A stretch of DNA of 64,000 bases, taken from NCBI GenBank assembly GCA_947471745.1, contig CANJKZ010001154.1:1083501-1147500 (forward strand). Direction: 5' to 3'. This document shows positions 1 to 9,936 of this stretch, piece after piece. Source of the DNA: Closterium sp. Naga37s-1. Lineage: Eukaryota > Streptophyta > Zygnematophyceae > Desmidiales > Closteriaceae. The notes beneath the pieces were generated by a model, which saw nothing but the letters and a program-made list of their open reading frames with translations, made no database searches and had not been told where the DNA came from. Position 1 is the stretch's first letter. Each line of letters begins with the position of its first letter. A program made the position numbers and the translations under genes.

Positions 1-424
1 GCTCTGCGCCGTTTCAAAGCTCCCCCTTTGACGTGCAAGCTGCGTGATGCGGTTGTGCGCTACACGCGGAAAATGCTTCAAAGGCATCGCTTCGTCGTGT
101 CATCGAGCAAGGTGTTGGAGCATGGGGCTTTCGATTGATTTTTGTCGGTGCTGTGCGGTTGCGGGTGGTCGTAATGTGTGATTGTAAAGTATTGGTGTAT
201 CTTAATGCTAATACTGGTAGTAGTGCATCTGAGATCATGCGCGCTAAGATATAGAAGCTTCTCACCAAGCTAGTGTCGAGTCAGTCGGTGCGAAAGTAGC
301 AGGAAGGCAAGTGGGCAAGCGATCTTACACAACTTAGTTTCGTCTTACGGCTCCTTCTCCTATTTCTCCCTTTTATCATGTTCCGCCCATTTCTCCAGTT
401 TCCCGTTCCTCCTGTTTCTCCTAC

Positions 425-562
425 CTGCTGCCGTTGTGCATAGTCGACGCGCAGCGCGGCCAGGTTGACCAAGTTTTCCGGGAGCGGCAGCAGCTTCGCG
501 AGCTCTTTAGCGGCGTCTTCTTTCGCCGTGATGGCCGCATCGTTCATAGAAACAGACTGCAT
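425..562 (-). CDS. SEC6: Exocyst complex subunit SEC6/EXOC3, first coding exon (partial gene)
   Basis: SEC6 is a subunit of the octameric exocyst, which tethers secretory vesicles to the plasma membrane. The exon codes for 46 residues. The stretch AKLLPLPENL followed by LRVDYAQRQQ matches, from memory, the conserved start of plant SEC6 proteins (KLLPLPE... then ...ADYIARQQ). The exon ends CAG at 425 and is followed on the minus strand by a good donor, GTAGGAG. Met1 (562) and Met6 (547) are both possible starts; the second fits the usual family length better. The continuation expected in the family (an NDAQL-like segment) was not found between 1 and 424, so the rest of the gene lies beyond the left edge. 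The gene is on the same strand as the IF-3 gene, whose stop codon is about 970 bp upstream of this start. Confidence 0.75.
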
Positions 563-1531
563 CGTGCCGGCCTTTTCGTCTACCAGTCGCGGGGTATTTA
601 AGGCGAGTATAAAACGTCTCAGTCACTCACTTCCCTTGAGCCTCACTCCGAGCCCCCCCCCGCTCTTACTGGACCAGTACTCTCTAGGCCTCCCCGCAAC
701 GTCTAAGGCGCCGAAGAAAGTGGTACTATCTAGTCCTCCTTGCACGTCCCAACGGGAGTCGACCAATGAACGGAACTGGCTTTTATTTATATGTCTAGCG
801 CGTCGGGCTATGAAGGCGGAGGCGACAGAAATGCTACAATGGGGAAGAGGAAACGGCAATTTGCGACTCTCTCAAGGCAGCCAGTCCTGCCGTAATGCGA
901 GGACGATCTGAGCGGTTCGCAGGCAGAGAGGGACAATCACGCGCGCAGCCCTTCACGGCGGGTAGGATGCTGTTTTGAGATCCCTCTAGCCAGAACGCGG
1001 ACGGCCAGCTCCTGAAACTACTCTCAATGACCTAGACATTGCCGCAGTTTGGCTATGATGGGATGGATGGGAGTGAGTGAAAACAGTGTTTGGATTGTTG
1101 GACTGGGGAGGAAAAAAGTTGCAAGGACATCCCAATGCTGCGGGTGTGGGAGAGTCCTTCCTTTTCAGTGAAGGCTGGCTTGGTTGGGTTGGCTACAAAG
1201 CGGATGCTGGCGAAGGGTTGTCGGGATGGAGATCTGTTACACCGCGCCGAGCTTCGTCAGCTTGTCGTCGCGTCGTTCCAGTCTGTTACATGAGAAACGA
1301 TGAGAAAACCTCTTACGGACAGGAAGGCAACTCACGATCTTGTTACAAGCAGTCAGAAGCCAGCTCTATAAGTCTCAATAGATGTTACCCTGGATGTAAT
1401 CTGATTTCAGGGTGTCTACTTTTTGTAAGAGTTATACTTGCGGAAATAGGGTAGGGTACCCTAATTCTAGGAGACCCATGTGTGTCTCGCTTCATACAAC
1501 ACCACGTACCCATAGATCATTGAGCAAGAAA
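563..1531. other. Intergenic region between the SEC6 start and the IF-3 stop
   Basis: No convincing gene. The open frames here have no recognisable motifs or codon structure. The left part should hold the SEC6 5' untranslated region and promoter, but no clear TATA box or other element could be assigned. Confidence 0.4.
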
Positions 1532-4500
1532 CTACCTCGGCCCTGCAACCTCCACACGAGTTGTATTGTCAACACTTTTCTCCTTCCCTTCATCCTCACC
1601 CCCATCTCCATCATCGAGTCCCTTATTCCCTACCTCCTTATCCTCTTCTGAAACATAACCCCCATCCCCTTCTCCGTTTTCCTCTTCCTCTTCCTCTTCC
1701 TCACCATCATCACCCTCACCCTCATCCTCCTCATCCTCATCCTCCTCCTCGGCCTCTCTCTCAGCGCGTGCTGTCTTGCCCTTGCCGCCAGTACCAGCGG
1801 ACAACAGAGCGGGGTTGGGTCTGACAATGCACCACATGCGATAGCTCTCATCCTTGGGTTTCACCTCCACTATGGCGGCGTCGCCTAGCTGCAAGACCAC
1901 GGAGAAGGGAAGCGGGGGGAGGGGGAGGAAGGGGGGTGAGGGGGGGGGAGGAGATCATGGTAAATGGAGGGGTCGTAACCATGGTCATCTCAGATGTGGC
2001 ATCTGGCAGCAGCATGGGACATGGGGCATGGGGCATGGGCCATGGGGCATGGAGCGTGGGACATGGGGCATTGGCCATGGGGCATGGAGCGTGGGACATG
2101 GGGAGTGGGGCAGCAGGGCAGGGGTGTGAAGATCAGACTGTCGCACATCAAAAATGCTATGCACCAAATGGGAAGGAACGGGAGGGTAAGGGGGGAACCG
2201 AGAGAGTGGTCGGACAATGGACTAAGGCAGATAGACAGCAGGGAGACATCAGTAGCCTGGCAGTAACATCCTAACTCAGAAGCATAGCAGTAGCACACTA
2301 GCAGCATATCAGTACCAAGCCAGACAGATCACCAACTCAGGCAGGCACCACAAACGAACAAAACTTCCACAATCCCTTCCCTTCCACCAACAATACCCCA
2401 TCCACCCTCCACCCTCCCTCCACCCCTCACCACACCCACACACCCACACCCCTCTGTGGGGGGGGATTTACCCGTGAGAGCATGGAGTCCAGCAGTGCCT
2501 GCCCTACGGTCTGGTCGTGATCCGAAGACTTGAACGTCACTGACATCTGATCACATGCACACAAGGGATCGCAGACACACACCGTGCAGTGCACGGGTGC
2601 AGCGGAGCACGTGGATAGCGGGCAGGGGGGCAAAGGGAGCGGGGGGACAGGGGGACGGGTATGGGGATTGGGAGAAATTGGAGGATTTGGTGAAAAAATA
2701 CCAGCAGGGTTGTTGTGTAGACGGTGCAGGGAGCACTGACTGAGCGAGCAAGAGAACCGACGGGGCATGTGGGGACACCTGATGCATGATGTACCAGCAC
2801 GAACCAGCTGGCGGTGAGACAGAAACGTCTGTGCTTAGAAGGCGCAACGAAGAATCGCCGGGATGAATGAAGCATCAAAGGCAAGGCAAACTCAGCTCTT
2901 GCAGCTCAGCTCAACATGCTGCCATTTCTCCCATGTGCAGGTCTCGATCTATTCTTGGAGGTGCCTCATAAACAGCATGTGCCCTGCCCCTCACTTCACT
3001 CCTACGAGTGCCTCGCACGCTCTCACGTGGCTTGGCTTCCCACCCACCTTCACCCGGTGACCCCGGTGCAGGTGCTTCAGCACGGCATCAGCCTTCATGG
3101 CCACGTCCCTTGCCTCCTGGTGCACGCACATAAGAGAGGGGAAGGAGGACGGAGGGAAGGACAAGGCGGGGTACTTTTGAGTCGGCTCAAATGTGACCTC
3201 GTTTTTTCCTGGTGCACGAACGAACATGGGCAGTGGAGGAGAGGGCTGTACAGAAGAGAGAAAGGGAGGGTGGGCAGTGATATGTGTGTGTGCGCGGGAG
3301 GGGTCTTTTTGTCTGTGTGGGCGTGCGTGCGCGTGCGTGCGCGTGCGTGCGTGCGTGTGTGTAGGAGGGAGAGTCGCCGGTCGTGTCCCCTGCCTTGTCT
3401 CACCGTTCGGCAGCTCACTCGCACTTCTTTCACCTCGTCTCGCCTCCGTTTCTCCACCTGCCACCCAATGACCCACCCAGCAAGGACAGGCAGAGTCACA
3501 TAGACAGGTAAACCATACAAGCACTCAAACCAGCACACAAGCGCAAAGGGGGTTGACAAGAAGAGGAGCGCCACAGGGAAACACACATCCAGCAGTCCTC
3601 AACCCTTCTTTCTACCAACCTCATCACCTTGCCACCAGCACACCCCGTTCTCCTGCTCCAACACCCTCTCTCCCGCCTCCCACCCACCCATCCTCCTCCC
3701 ACTCCTCCCCACCCCCCTTTCCCTCATCGCTCCCCCATCCCTGCCAGTCGACCCCCGGCACCTTTTTGCGGCGCATCTCCTTATCCTTCCTGCGCTGCTC
3801 GAAGCGGAAGCGACTAAAGTCCATGAGCTTGCACACGGGCGGGTCAGCTCGCGGATTCACCTGCCATCCATCCATCCCCACGGGTGACGGGGCGAACACG
3901 CAGGGACCGAGAGAGGAAAGGGAGGAGGGGCGGGATCGGGGAAAGAGGAAGGGGAGAGAGGGGGAGGAGAGGAAAGAGAGAGGGGAAAGCCGGATGAGAA
4001 AATAGGAAGATTCAGAATCTAGCTGAGCATGCACCACCAATGTATGACGCACATTAGTCTTCATGCACCACCAATGTATGACGCAAATTAGTCCTCATGC
4101 ACCATCAATGTATGACGCACATTAGTCCTCATGCACCACCAATGTATTCCTGAAAAATAGCAGATCAGATCAGATCGTACCTCCACCAGATCGAGCCCTG
4201 CCATACGAGCCCGGGTGAGGGCCTGTGGTCGAGGAAGCACCTCGTGACCTGAGTAGTATGGGGTGCAACCGGGGGGGAGGGGGGAGGAGGGGGGAGGGGG
4301 GGGAGGTGTTTGTGGAAGGTCGGTTCTTGAGTCGACTCAAAAAGAAGGGCCTGTGGTCGAGGAAGCACCTCGCGACCTGAGTAGTATGGGGTGTGAACGG
4401 GGGGAGGGGAGGGGGGGGGAGGAGGTGTTTGTGGAAATTGGGGTGGGGAGAGGGAAGGGGGCGTGGTGTTGGAAGGAAGGGGATGGAGTAGGGGTGTACG

Positions 4501-6465
4501 GGGAATGAATGATCGACAGCAGATGCATAGAGACAAGGACGGGCCGGGGAGGGACGGGCAGGGATGGATGGATGGATGGATGGATGGATGGATGGATGGA
4601 TGGATGGATGGATGGATGGATGGATGGATGGATGGATGGATGGATGGATGGATGGATGGATGGATGGATGGATGGATGGATGGATGGATGGATGGATGGA
4701 TGGATGGATGGATGGATGGATGGATGGATGGATGGAGGAAGGGAGAAAGCCTTTGGGTGGGAAGGCACAAGAGAAGACATAAATAGGCTATAGTTTGGTT
4801 AATGTGGGTTTTCAGATGGTGAATACTTTGTGCGGCATGTCACTGCTGGTGACTGGCTGAGGGGAATCCGTCACCAGCCGCACCGTCCTTGCTGGCCAAC
4901 TCGTTCCAAACAGTTTTCCCAAACAGTTTTTGAGGCGCCTAAAAATACGTCTGAGGGGAATCGGCCACCAGCCACACTGTCCTTGCTGGACAACTCATTC
5001 CAAACAACTCAAAACAAACAAACCATCCCTCCCTTCTTCCCTCCCTTCTTCCCTCCATCTCGCCCGCTTCCAGTCCCCACCCAGTAACGCACGCACCTTC
5101 GTCAGTCACCAGTCGCACCGTCCATGCAGTAATTGCCTCATTCACCCTCATTTCCTGACTCGGCCCCTGCCCTTGCCCTTGCGCTTGTCCCTGCCCCTGT
5201 CCCTGCACTTGCCGCTGCGCTTGCCCTTGCCCTTGCCTTTGTCCCTGTCCCTGTCCCCAGCTCTGCCCCTGCCCTTGTACCTGCCCCTGCCCCGACGCTT
5301 GCCCTTGCCCCCGGAAATGCCCCTGAGCCCCCCCGGGTGACTGCCTCTGTTGTCTATCCGTAACGCCCATATTGTGCTGCCGAAAAGGCGGCGGCTGCTG
5401 CTGCTGCAGCTGTTGTTGCTGCTGTTGTTGCTGCTGTTGCTGCTGCGGTTGCTGTTGCTGTTGCTGCCGCTGGTGCTGCGGCTGCTGATTCTGGTCCTTC
5501 CCATAACCCCCGCCCTGACCCCAAAAGCCTGGGCGCCGTTGCTCCATAGGCCTCTGTTCTTGCCCCCCCACACCCATCCCTCGCCTATACCCTTCCCTTG
5601 CCCCTGCCTGTTGCCTCCCTCCGCCTCCCCATCCCTTCCCCCTTTCTTCCCCCCCTCTCTCTCCTCCCCATCCTCCCCCTCTCCCGCCTCCTCCCCCTCC
5701 TCCCGCCCCTCCCTCTCGCCCCCCTCCCCCTCCGCTACTCCCTTCCGACCGTGTGCCGTTAGCGACACTATTGGAGGGAACTTCCGTAGCAGCAGGAGGA
5801 GCAGGAGCAGCGGCAAGCACCCTGAGAGCAGTGGTATGGAGACAGGCCGCTGTCCCGGGAAAAAAGACCGGGCCACGTGGGGGTGAGAGCGGGTGGGAGG
5901 GAAAACGGTGATAAGAATAGGGCAAGGCGCGTGCAGGAGCACACATGCGTGTAAAGACGGCAGATGTGGCTGCTGCAGTGCTGTTGGCGCAGCTGTTGCG
6001 GCCGCTGCTCCCGTCGCCACTAGTGCTGTTGCTGTTGTTGCAGCTGCTGCTGCCGAGATCACTGCTGCTGCTGCTCCCGCCGCCGCCGCTGCTGCTGTTG
6101 TTGTTGGTGTTGCAAGCAGAGATCGTGGCAGTGCGAATTAGTCCCCGATCAAAGCGAGTAGTCCATGCCAGTGCAGAGGAGGAATCGCTGCGAACACGGC
6201 TGTCGCCGCCGTCGCACGCTGTCGCCGGGCGGAACGCGGCGACGGCATGGCGACAGCTTCCGATCTCGCTAGGAACGGTAGCTGCGAGATCCGGAGCTGC
6301 ATCGCTCGCGGGTGGTGCGAAGAACGACGAAGATGGTAACAGGGAGCAGACGGCAGGACTGTGTGGAAGGCACGGAGAAGGAGTCGAGGGGACATAAGGT
6401 TGAGTGAAACGGGAGAGCGACGATCGAGAGCCGTGGTGCCGTAAGATCCGCGTCCCTCGCAACAT
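1532..6465 (-). CDS. Organellar translation initiation factor IF-3 (seven exons)
   Basis: IF-3 binds the small ribosomal subunit, prevents premature subunit joining and proofreads start-codon pairing in plastids or mitochondria. Exons on the minus strand: 6465-5097, 4248-4181, 3860-3762, 3457-3404, 3116-3048, 2546-2472, 1888-1532. All junctions are GT-AG and the phases agree, giving 2091 nt (696 aa). The IF-3 core is clear in order: [19 protein letters not shown] (exon 1 end), [69 protein letters not shown], then [12 protein letters not shown]. Exon 1 adds about 435 residues: an Arg/Ser-rich, transit-peptide-like start ([14 protein letters not shown]), then Gly-rich, polyglutamine and QG-repeat segments. 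The last exon adds a strongly acidic Glu/Asp tail of about 80 residues. The N-terminus looks mitochondrial and the acidic tail recalls plastid IF-3, so the target organelle is open. Very low-complexity exon 1 could hide unrecognised introns. Confidence 0.85.
1990..2110. repeat. CATGGG-type minisatellite in IF-3 intron 6
   Basis: Degenerate tandem array of GGACATGGGGCATGGGGCATG-like units, including one near-perfect duplication of about 47 bp (near 2008-2054 and 2055-2102). It lies in the intron before the last IF-3 exon and creates spurious open frames on both strands. Confidence 0.8.
3326..3362. repeat. GCGTGCGT simple repeat in IF-3 intron 4
   Basis: Alternating purine-pyrimidine GTGCGTGC run ending in GTGTGTG. 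Such a tract could adopt left-handed DNA; no function is implied. Confidence 0.7.
4028..4147. repeat. 34-bp tandem repeat, about 3.5 copies, IF-3 intron 2
   Basis: Units begin CATGCACCACCAATGTATGA at 4028, 4062, 4096 and 4130, with an exact 34-bp period and one or two substitutions per unit. It lies between IF-3 exons 2 and 3. Confidence 0.85.
4219..4445. repeat. Tandem duplication of the 5' part of IF-3 exon 2 with palindrome at the junction
   Basis: Copy 1 (about 4219-4323) contains the real exon 2 splice acceptor and its first codons. Copy 2 (about 4348-4445) repeats GGCCTGTGGTCGAGGAAGCA, the acceptor and the G-rich intron beyond. Between them lies TTGAGTCGACTCAA (4327-4340), extended to TTC...GAA. 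Copy 2 cannot serve as a full exon because the 3' part of exon 2 (the AGLDLVE codons and donor) is not duplicated, but its acceptor looks intact. Confidence 0.85.
4562..4734. repeat. (GGAT)n microsatellite, about 43 units, IF-3 intron 1
   Basis: Uninterrupted GGAT tetranucleotide array of about 172 bp. It yields WMDG/HPSI repeat frames on the two strands that are not genes. Confidence 0.95.
4857..5020. repeat. 94-bp-period tandem duplication with palindrome at the junction, IF-3 intron 1
   Basis: Copy 1 at 4857-4926 and copy 2 at 4951-5020 share CTGAGGGGAATC, CACCAGCC and GTCCTTGCTGG segments at roughly 85-90% identity. The spacer holds TTTTTGAGGCGCCTAAAAA (4927-4945), the GCGC form of the palindrome with one C lost from its right arm. 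Confidence 0.8.
5120..5490 (-). repeat. QG-repeat and polyglutamine tracts inside IF-3 exon 1
   Basis: Minus-strand coding repeats: about 5150-5330 gives alternating GQGQ units with a hexanucleotide period, and 5393-5490 is a CAG-rich tract giving two glutamine runs. Both stay in frame with the IF-3 core downstream and belong to the low-complexity N-terminal extension. Confidence 0.8.
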
Positions 6466-7479
6466 TTCAGATGCAAGGGCTCCACGCGGGTTCTACGGGT
6501 ACTAACTACCCGATCGGTGACTATTGAGGCAGCAGATCGGCGAACAACGACGAACCGTAGACTCGGACAGTCTGCGATCAGCAGGAATGAAGGCTTGGAG
6601 AGGTTGCTCAAACACCGCAATCTTTGGTTGAGGGGCTTGCGGGACGGGTCTAAATTGTTCAGGCCAAGAGCCCTTGTTTACAAAACGCGACTGCAGAGAC
6701 CTCGTTTACTGTTAGGGCGCGTGCCTTTTGGTGTAGAGGTTCAAAAATAAGGTCTACCTTTTGCTGGTAAGCCGATTCGTCAATTTCGTTTACGGCTGTT
6801 TGCGATGATTGTGTTTCCAAGCTCAAAGATTGATGAAATTGAAGGACAATGAACTGGGGTCGACTTCTCACGTGTCCGTTTAGCCAAACGTGTGTTCTTT
6901 TTCTCATGCACTGTGAATGTGCGACGTTTGCGACGGTAATAAACGACACCATACCTCGTTACTGATTCCGGATTCGTTTAGGAGCTACGTCCTCAAATCG
7001 GAATACCTAAGAAATTGGGGCGCGACTCGTGTTTTACTGTATAGAGTTCAACTTCTAAAGTCGAACTTTGTTGTGCCATGTGATTTTCGAGAGAAAAAAA
7101 TCGCGAGTCGGGACCCAAAAGTTGAGATACTCGAGTACAGGTCGACCTAGGTTCAAACGTAAAAAATCGACTAAAAAACATTAACTTTACTAGGGCGTGT
7201 AAAATGGGAACGACCAAACCCAATGGTCTCACATTTGGGTGGATCTGGTTCATTACTATAAAAGAAAACTGATACGCAAAACACAGCAAGGGAGCAAAAC
7301 AACGGAGGAAAAGTGAGTGGGGTCAGAAAGAGAGTGATTACAGTAAGAAGAGGGAAGGGGGGGGTGATAAAAGAGTGAAAGAGCAACTGCAAGCAGACGC
7401 CGGAAGACCACAATGGCACAACAGGTAGGGAACCCCATCACGACACCCCATTTGAAATTCCCCGCACATGACTCCTCAT
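6466..7479. other. Gene-poor stretch upstream of IF-3
   Basis: No recognisable coding region. The part next to 6465 should hold the IF-3 promoter. At 7191-7226 is one arm of a 36-bp repeat whose inverted partner is at 9901-9936. Confidence 0.4.
7191..7226. repeat. Left arm of a 36-bp inverted repeat pair
   Basis: Starts TAGGGCGTGTAAAATGGGA. The reverse complement recurs at 9901-9936 with two mismatches in 36. The arms bracket the LINE remnant. They are either the termini of one DNA element or two copies of a MITE family in opposite orientation. Confidence 0.65.
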
Positions 7480-9605
7480 CTACACCCTCATGTCCACCAA
7501 GTAGGGCGCCTCTGAGCGTCCCACCCAACGTCCTCCTCCATATCTTCTCGCTCCACCCAAACAACATCCAGGCCTCTCATCATCGACGCCACGCGTAACA
7601 AGATCGCACGCGTCTGAGCGCGCTGCAAAGCCACCCCTATGGCTGCCCTGAGTGACACGAGCAAATACACATAAAGACCCTTTCTCGTAACCCTCGCCGC
7701 TCATTTCGTCTTCGCCATCTCGATCTACGCATCACCCTGTTTCTTCAGCCACCGTCCAAAGCTCCCTCCCATACATCCCCAGGTCTCTGCAATGAGAGGT
7801 GTGAACTGCACTCCCCTATGCCGTTGCAAGAGCGATTTGTAATCCGCCGCCTTCCGCTTTTCTCTCTCTTTGGCGGCAAACCTCACCTTCCGGCCAATCT
7901 GTCCATGGTGCTGCGCATACAAAGAGATAGGCTCTACAACGCTAACCTCCAGCGCATGCTCCTCCCCCTCCCTCAGTGTCCGAACCGCCACATCCACTTT
8001 CTTCCCTAGCAGCAACGTATCGTCCTCCATAGTCACAACCCCACCCGAACCTTTAGCTATCTTGGCCACCACAAACTTTAACTGCGTCATGGACCCGAGA
8101 AGGTGCATATTGATGCTTGCAGCGGAGGGCATGATAGGGATCAGATGGATCAACGAACTCAACCCCACAGGAACACTTGCCGGCGACATTCAGCTGCTGG
8201 ATAGGGAGGCCTAGGCGCATGGCGGCACAAATGCTCCACTCGGTGCGGTGAAGGTAGCCTCGGCATGCGATGGAACGGCCCCACCCCCGGGCCTTGAAGG
8301 GATGTCAAACGGGCCAAGGAGGCATCGTCGTGGGCCATGCCTCGAGGAGACAGCAGGCTCTCAACCGCCAGGCGACGGTGTTGCACAGGGAAAAGCAGCA
8401 GTGGGGGGTCGGCGGTACACAAGGCAAAGGGCGTCATCTCCTACCGAACCGGCTATTGAATTAGTTCCACCGCTCTCGCAAACCAGGGATTCAGCAAGGT
8501 CTTAGCCTCGGGCGTGCGAAAAAACTCCTAAAAAATCCGCTCCTCCCCTGCCACCCCAATCCGAGCAACATCGCTCACTGCCTGGCACCAACCGCAGGCA
8601 TACGACAAAGGACTAAGGTCAGCTGCGGATCGTATGCCAAAGCCTCCCATTCTAGCAGAATGGTGCAGCTGCAGGCGGGCCATCTGCGACTTTTCTGGAT
8701 CGTGATCCCATGTGCTGGGAGGAAACAACTGCTCAAAGCAATCCTCAAGGCTCATGTCCCTGTCTCGGAAAGCCTCCACTACCCCTGGCCGTGGGGGCAT
8801 TGTTCGCGTGAGGTAAATCGGGCGCGCGGACACCGCGATCGCTAGCAGATGAGATGCAATCTGTGGGTGGTCAAGCAGGTGAAGCCATGGGACTTGTGCC
8901 TGTAGCTGCGTTAGACGGTCTCGCAGGCGAGCCACCTCCCAGTCCTCCTCTCCAATGGGGACACCTGCTACGGTGAGTCCCGTCCAGGTTTGCTGCATGT
9001 CGGACGGAAGTGCCTCATTATTCTGCTCTCCCGCCCGGTCCACCCCTCGCTCCATAACTTGCACTTATGCGGTTGCACCTCCAGACCAAGCCCGCCCAGT
9101 CGTTCCCGCAAGACCCTATACGCTGCCAACACCTGCCCCCTAGGCCCCAAAATATACGTATCATCGGCGTAGCTGAAGAAAAGGAGGTCGGAGAATTCCT
9201 GCTTGGTCAGTTCCATGACCAGCTGATGTGTGAACGCAAATAGAAACGACCCGAATGGGTCGCTTGCCTCGAGCTCCGCTCGGAAGCCAAAGCCTCGGCA
9301 AAAGGGCCCGCGCAAAGATAGAGGTCGCTAAAGGTGCCATAGAAAACCCGCAAGAATGAAATCAATCCCGCAAAAGGCGATTGACGAAGTCATTCAAACA
9401 TCTCCCGCCGATGGAAAGAGTTGAAAGCGTTTGCCACGTCAATTTCAGGCACGCACCACGTCGGGTGAGTATAGATGGCGGAACGAAAGGCATGTGCCAC
9501 TATTTCGACTTTCGACCTGGATCTGATGATTGATTGCAAAGTTTTGAGGGTAACTCGAAAAGATGGGCATTGCATTGTAGTCAACCCGAATTGACTGAAA
9601 CTCAT
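7480..9605 (-). pseudogene. Decayed non-LTR retrotransposon (LINE) reverse transcriptase remnant
   Basis: On the minus strand from 9605 down, fragments in several frames recall a LINE reverse transcriptase. 9605-9390 has IDVANAFNSFHR (the Asp-containing palm motif). 9315-8968 has FFSYADDTYILGP, the catalytic YADD motif. 9064-8528 has GLTVAGVPIGE and the thumb-like PRPGVVEAFRD region. About 8437-8290 has RLTSLQGPGVG. 8189-7725 has the C-terminal pattern of this LINE group (TPLIAETWGCMGG), and 7670-7488 the VALQRAQTRA segment. Frame changes and stops separate the pieces and nothing upstream of the palm domain (an endonuclease, for example) is recognisable, so this is a 5'-truncated, dead copy. 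Confidence 0.75.
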
Positions 9606-9794
9606 TGGTTATGTGAAAATATAACGTGGACCACTATCAAGATCGATCCACATTAGAGGAATCAATGTTTGCATTCTTGCATTCTCCCGTAAATGTTTTT
9701 GCAACCCTACTGTAATGCTAAACATCTTGCAACCTCTGTATCCACTCCCGGTTCGACTACTGTAACATTTATATAAACTTTTACCTTTAATTAT

Positions 9795-9936
9795 TAGGGT
9801 GGTTCCCATTAGGTGGCCCCATGTGCTAACGATATTGTGCGGCGGGGTTCGCTCACATGTTACGCATCTTCGCAATCGCAATAAACACTCAAATGCGCGA
9901 CCATTGGGTTTGGTCGATCCCATATTACACGCCCTA
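9795..9936. mobile_element. Candidate small MITE carrying the right arm of the inverted pair
   Basis: The segment begins TAGGGTGGTTCCCATT and ends CCCATATTACACGCCCTA, so the ends are roughly complementary (TAGGGYG...CCCA). No clear target-site duplication was found. The last 36 bp are shared in inverted orientation with 7191-7226. No coding potential. Confidence 0.4.

Noticed and set aside
1..268. 84-codon minus-strand frame at the left edge as a further SEC6 exon
   Set aside because: No similarity to the expected SEC6 continuation and no consistent splice sites were found.
4564..4782. Long frames of WMDG or HPSI repeats
   Set aside because: They are translations of the GGAT microsatellite inside an IF-3 intron.
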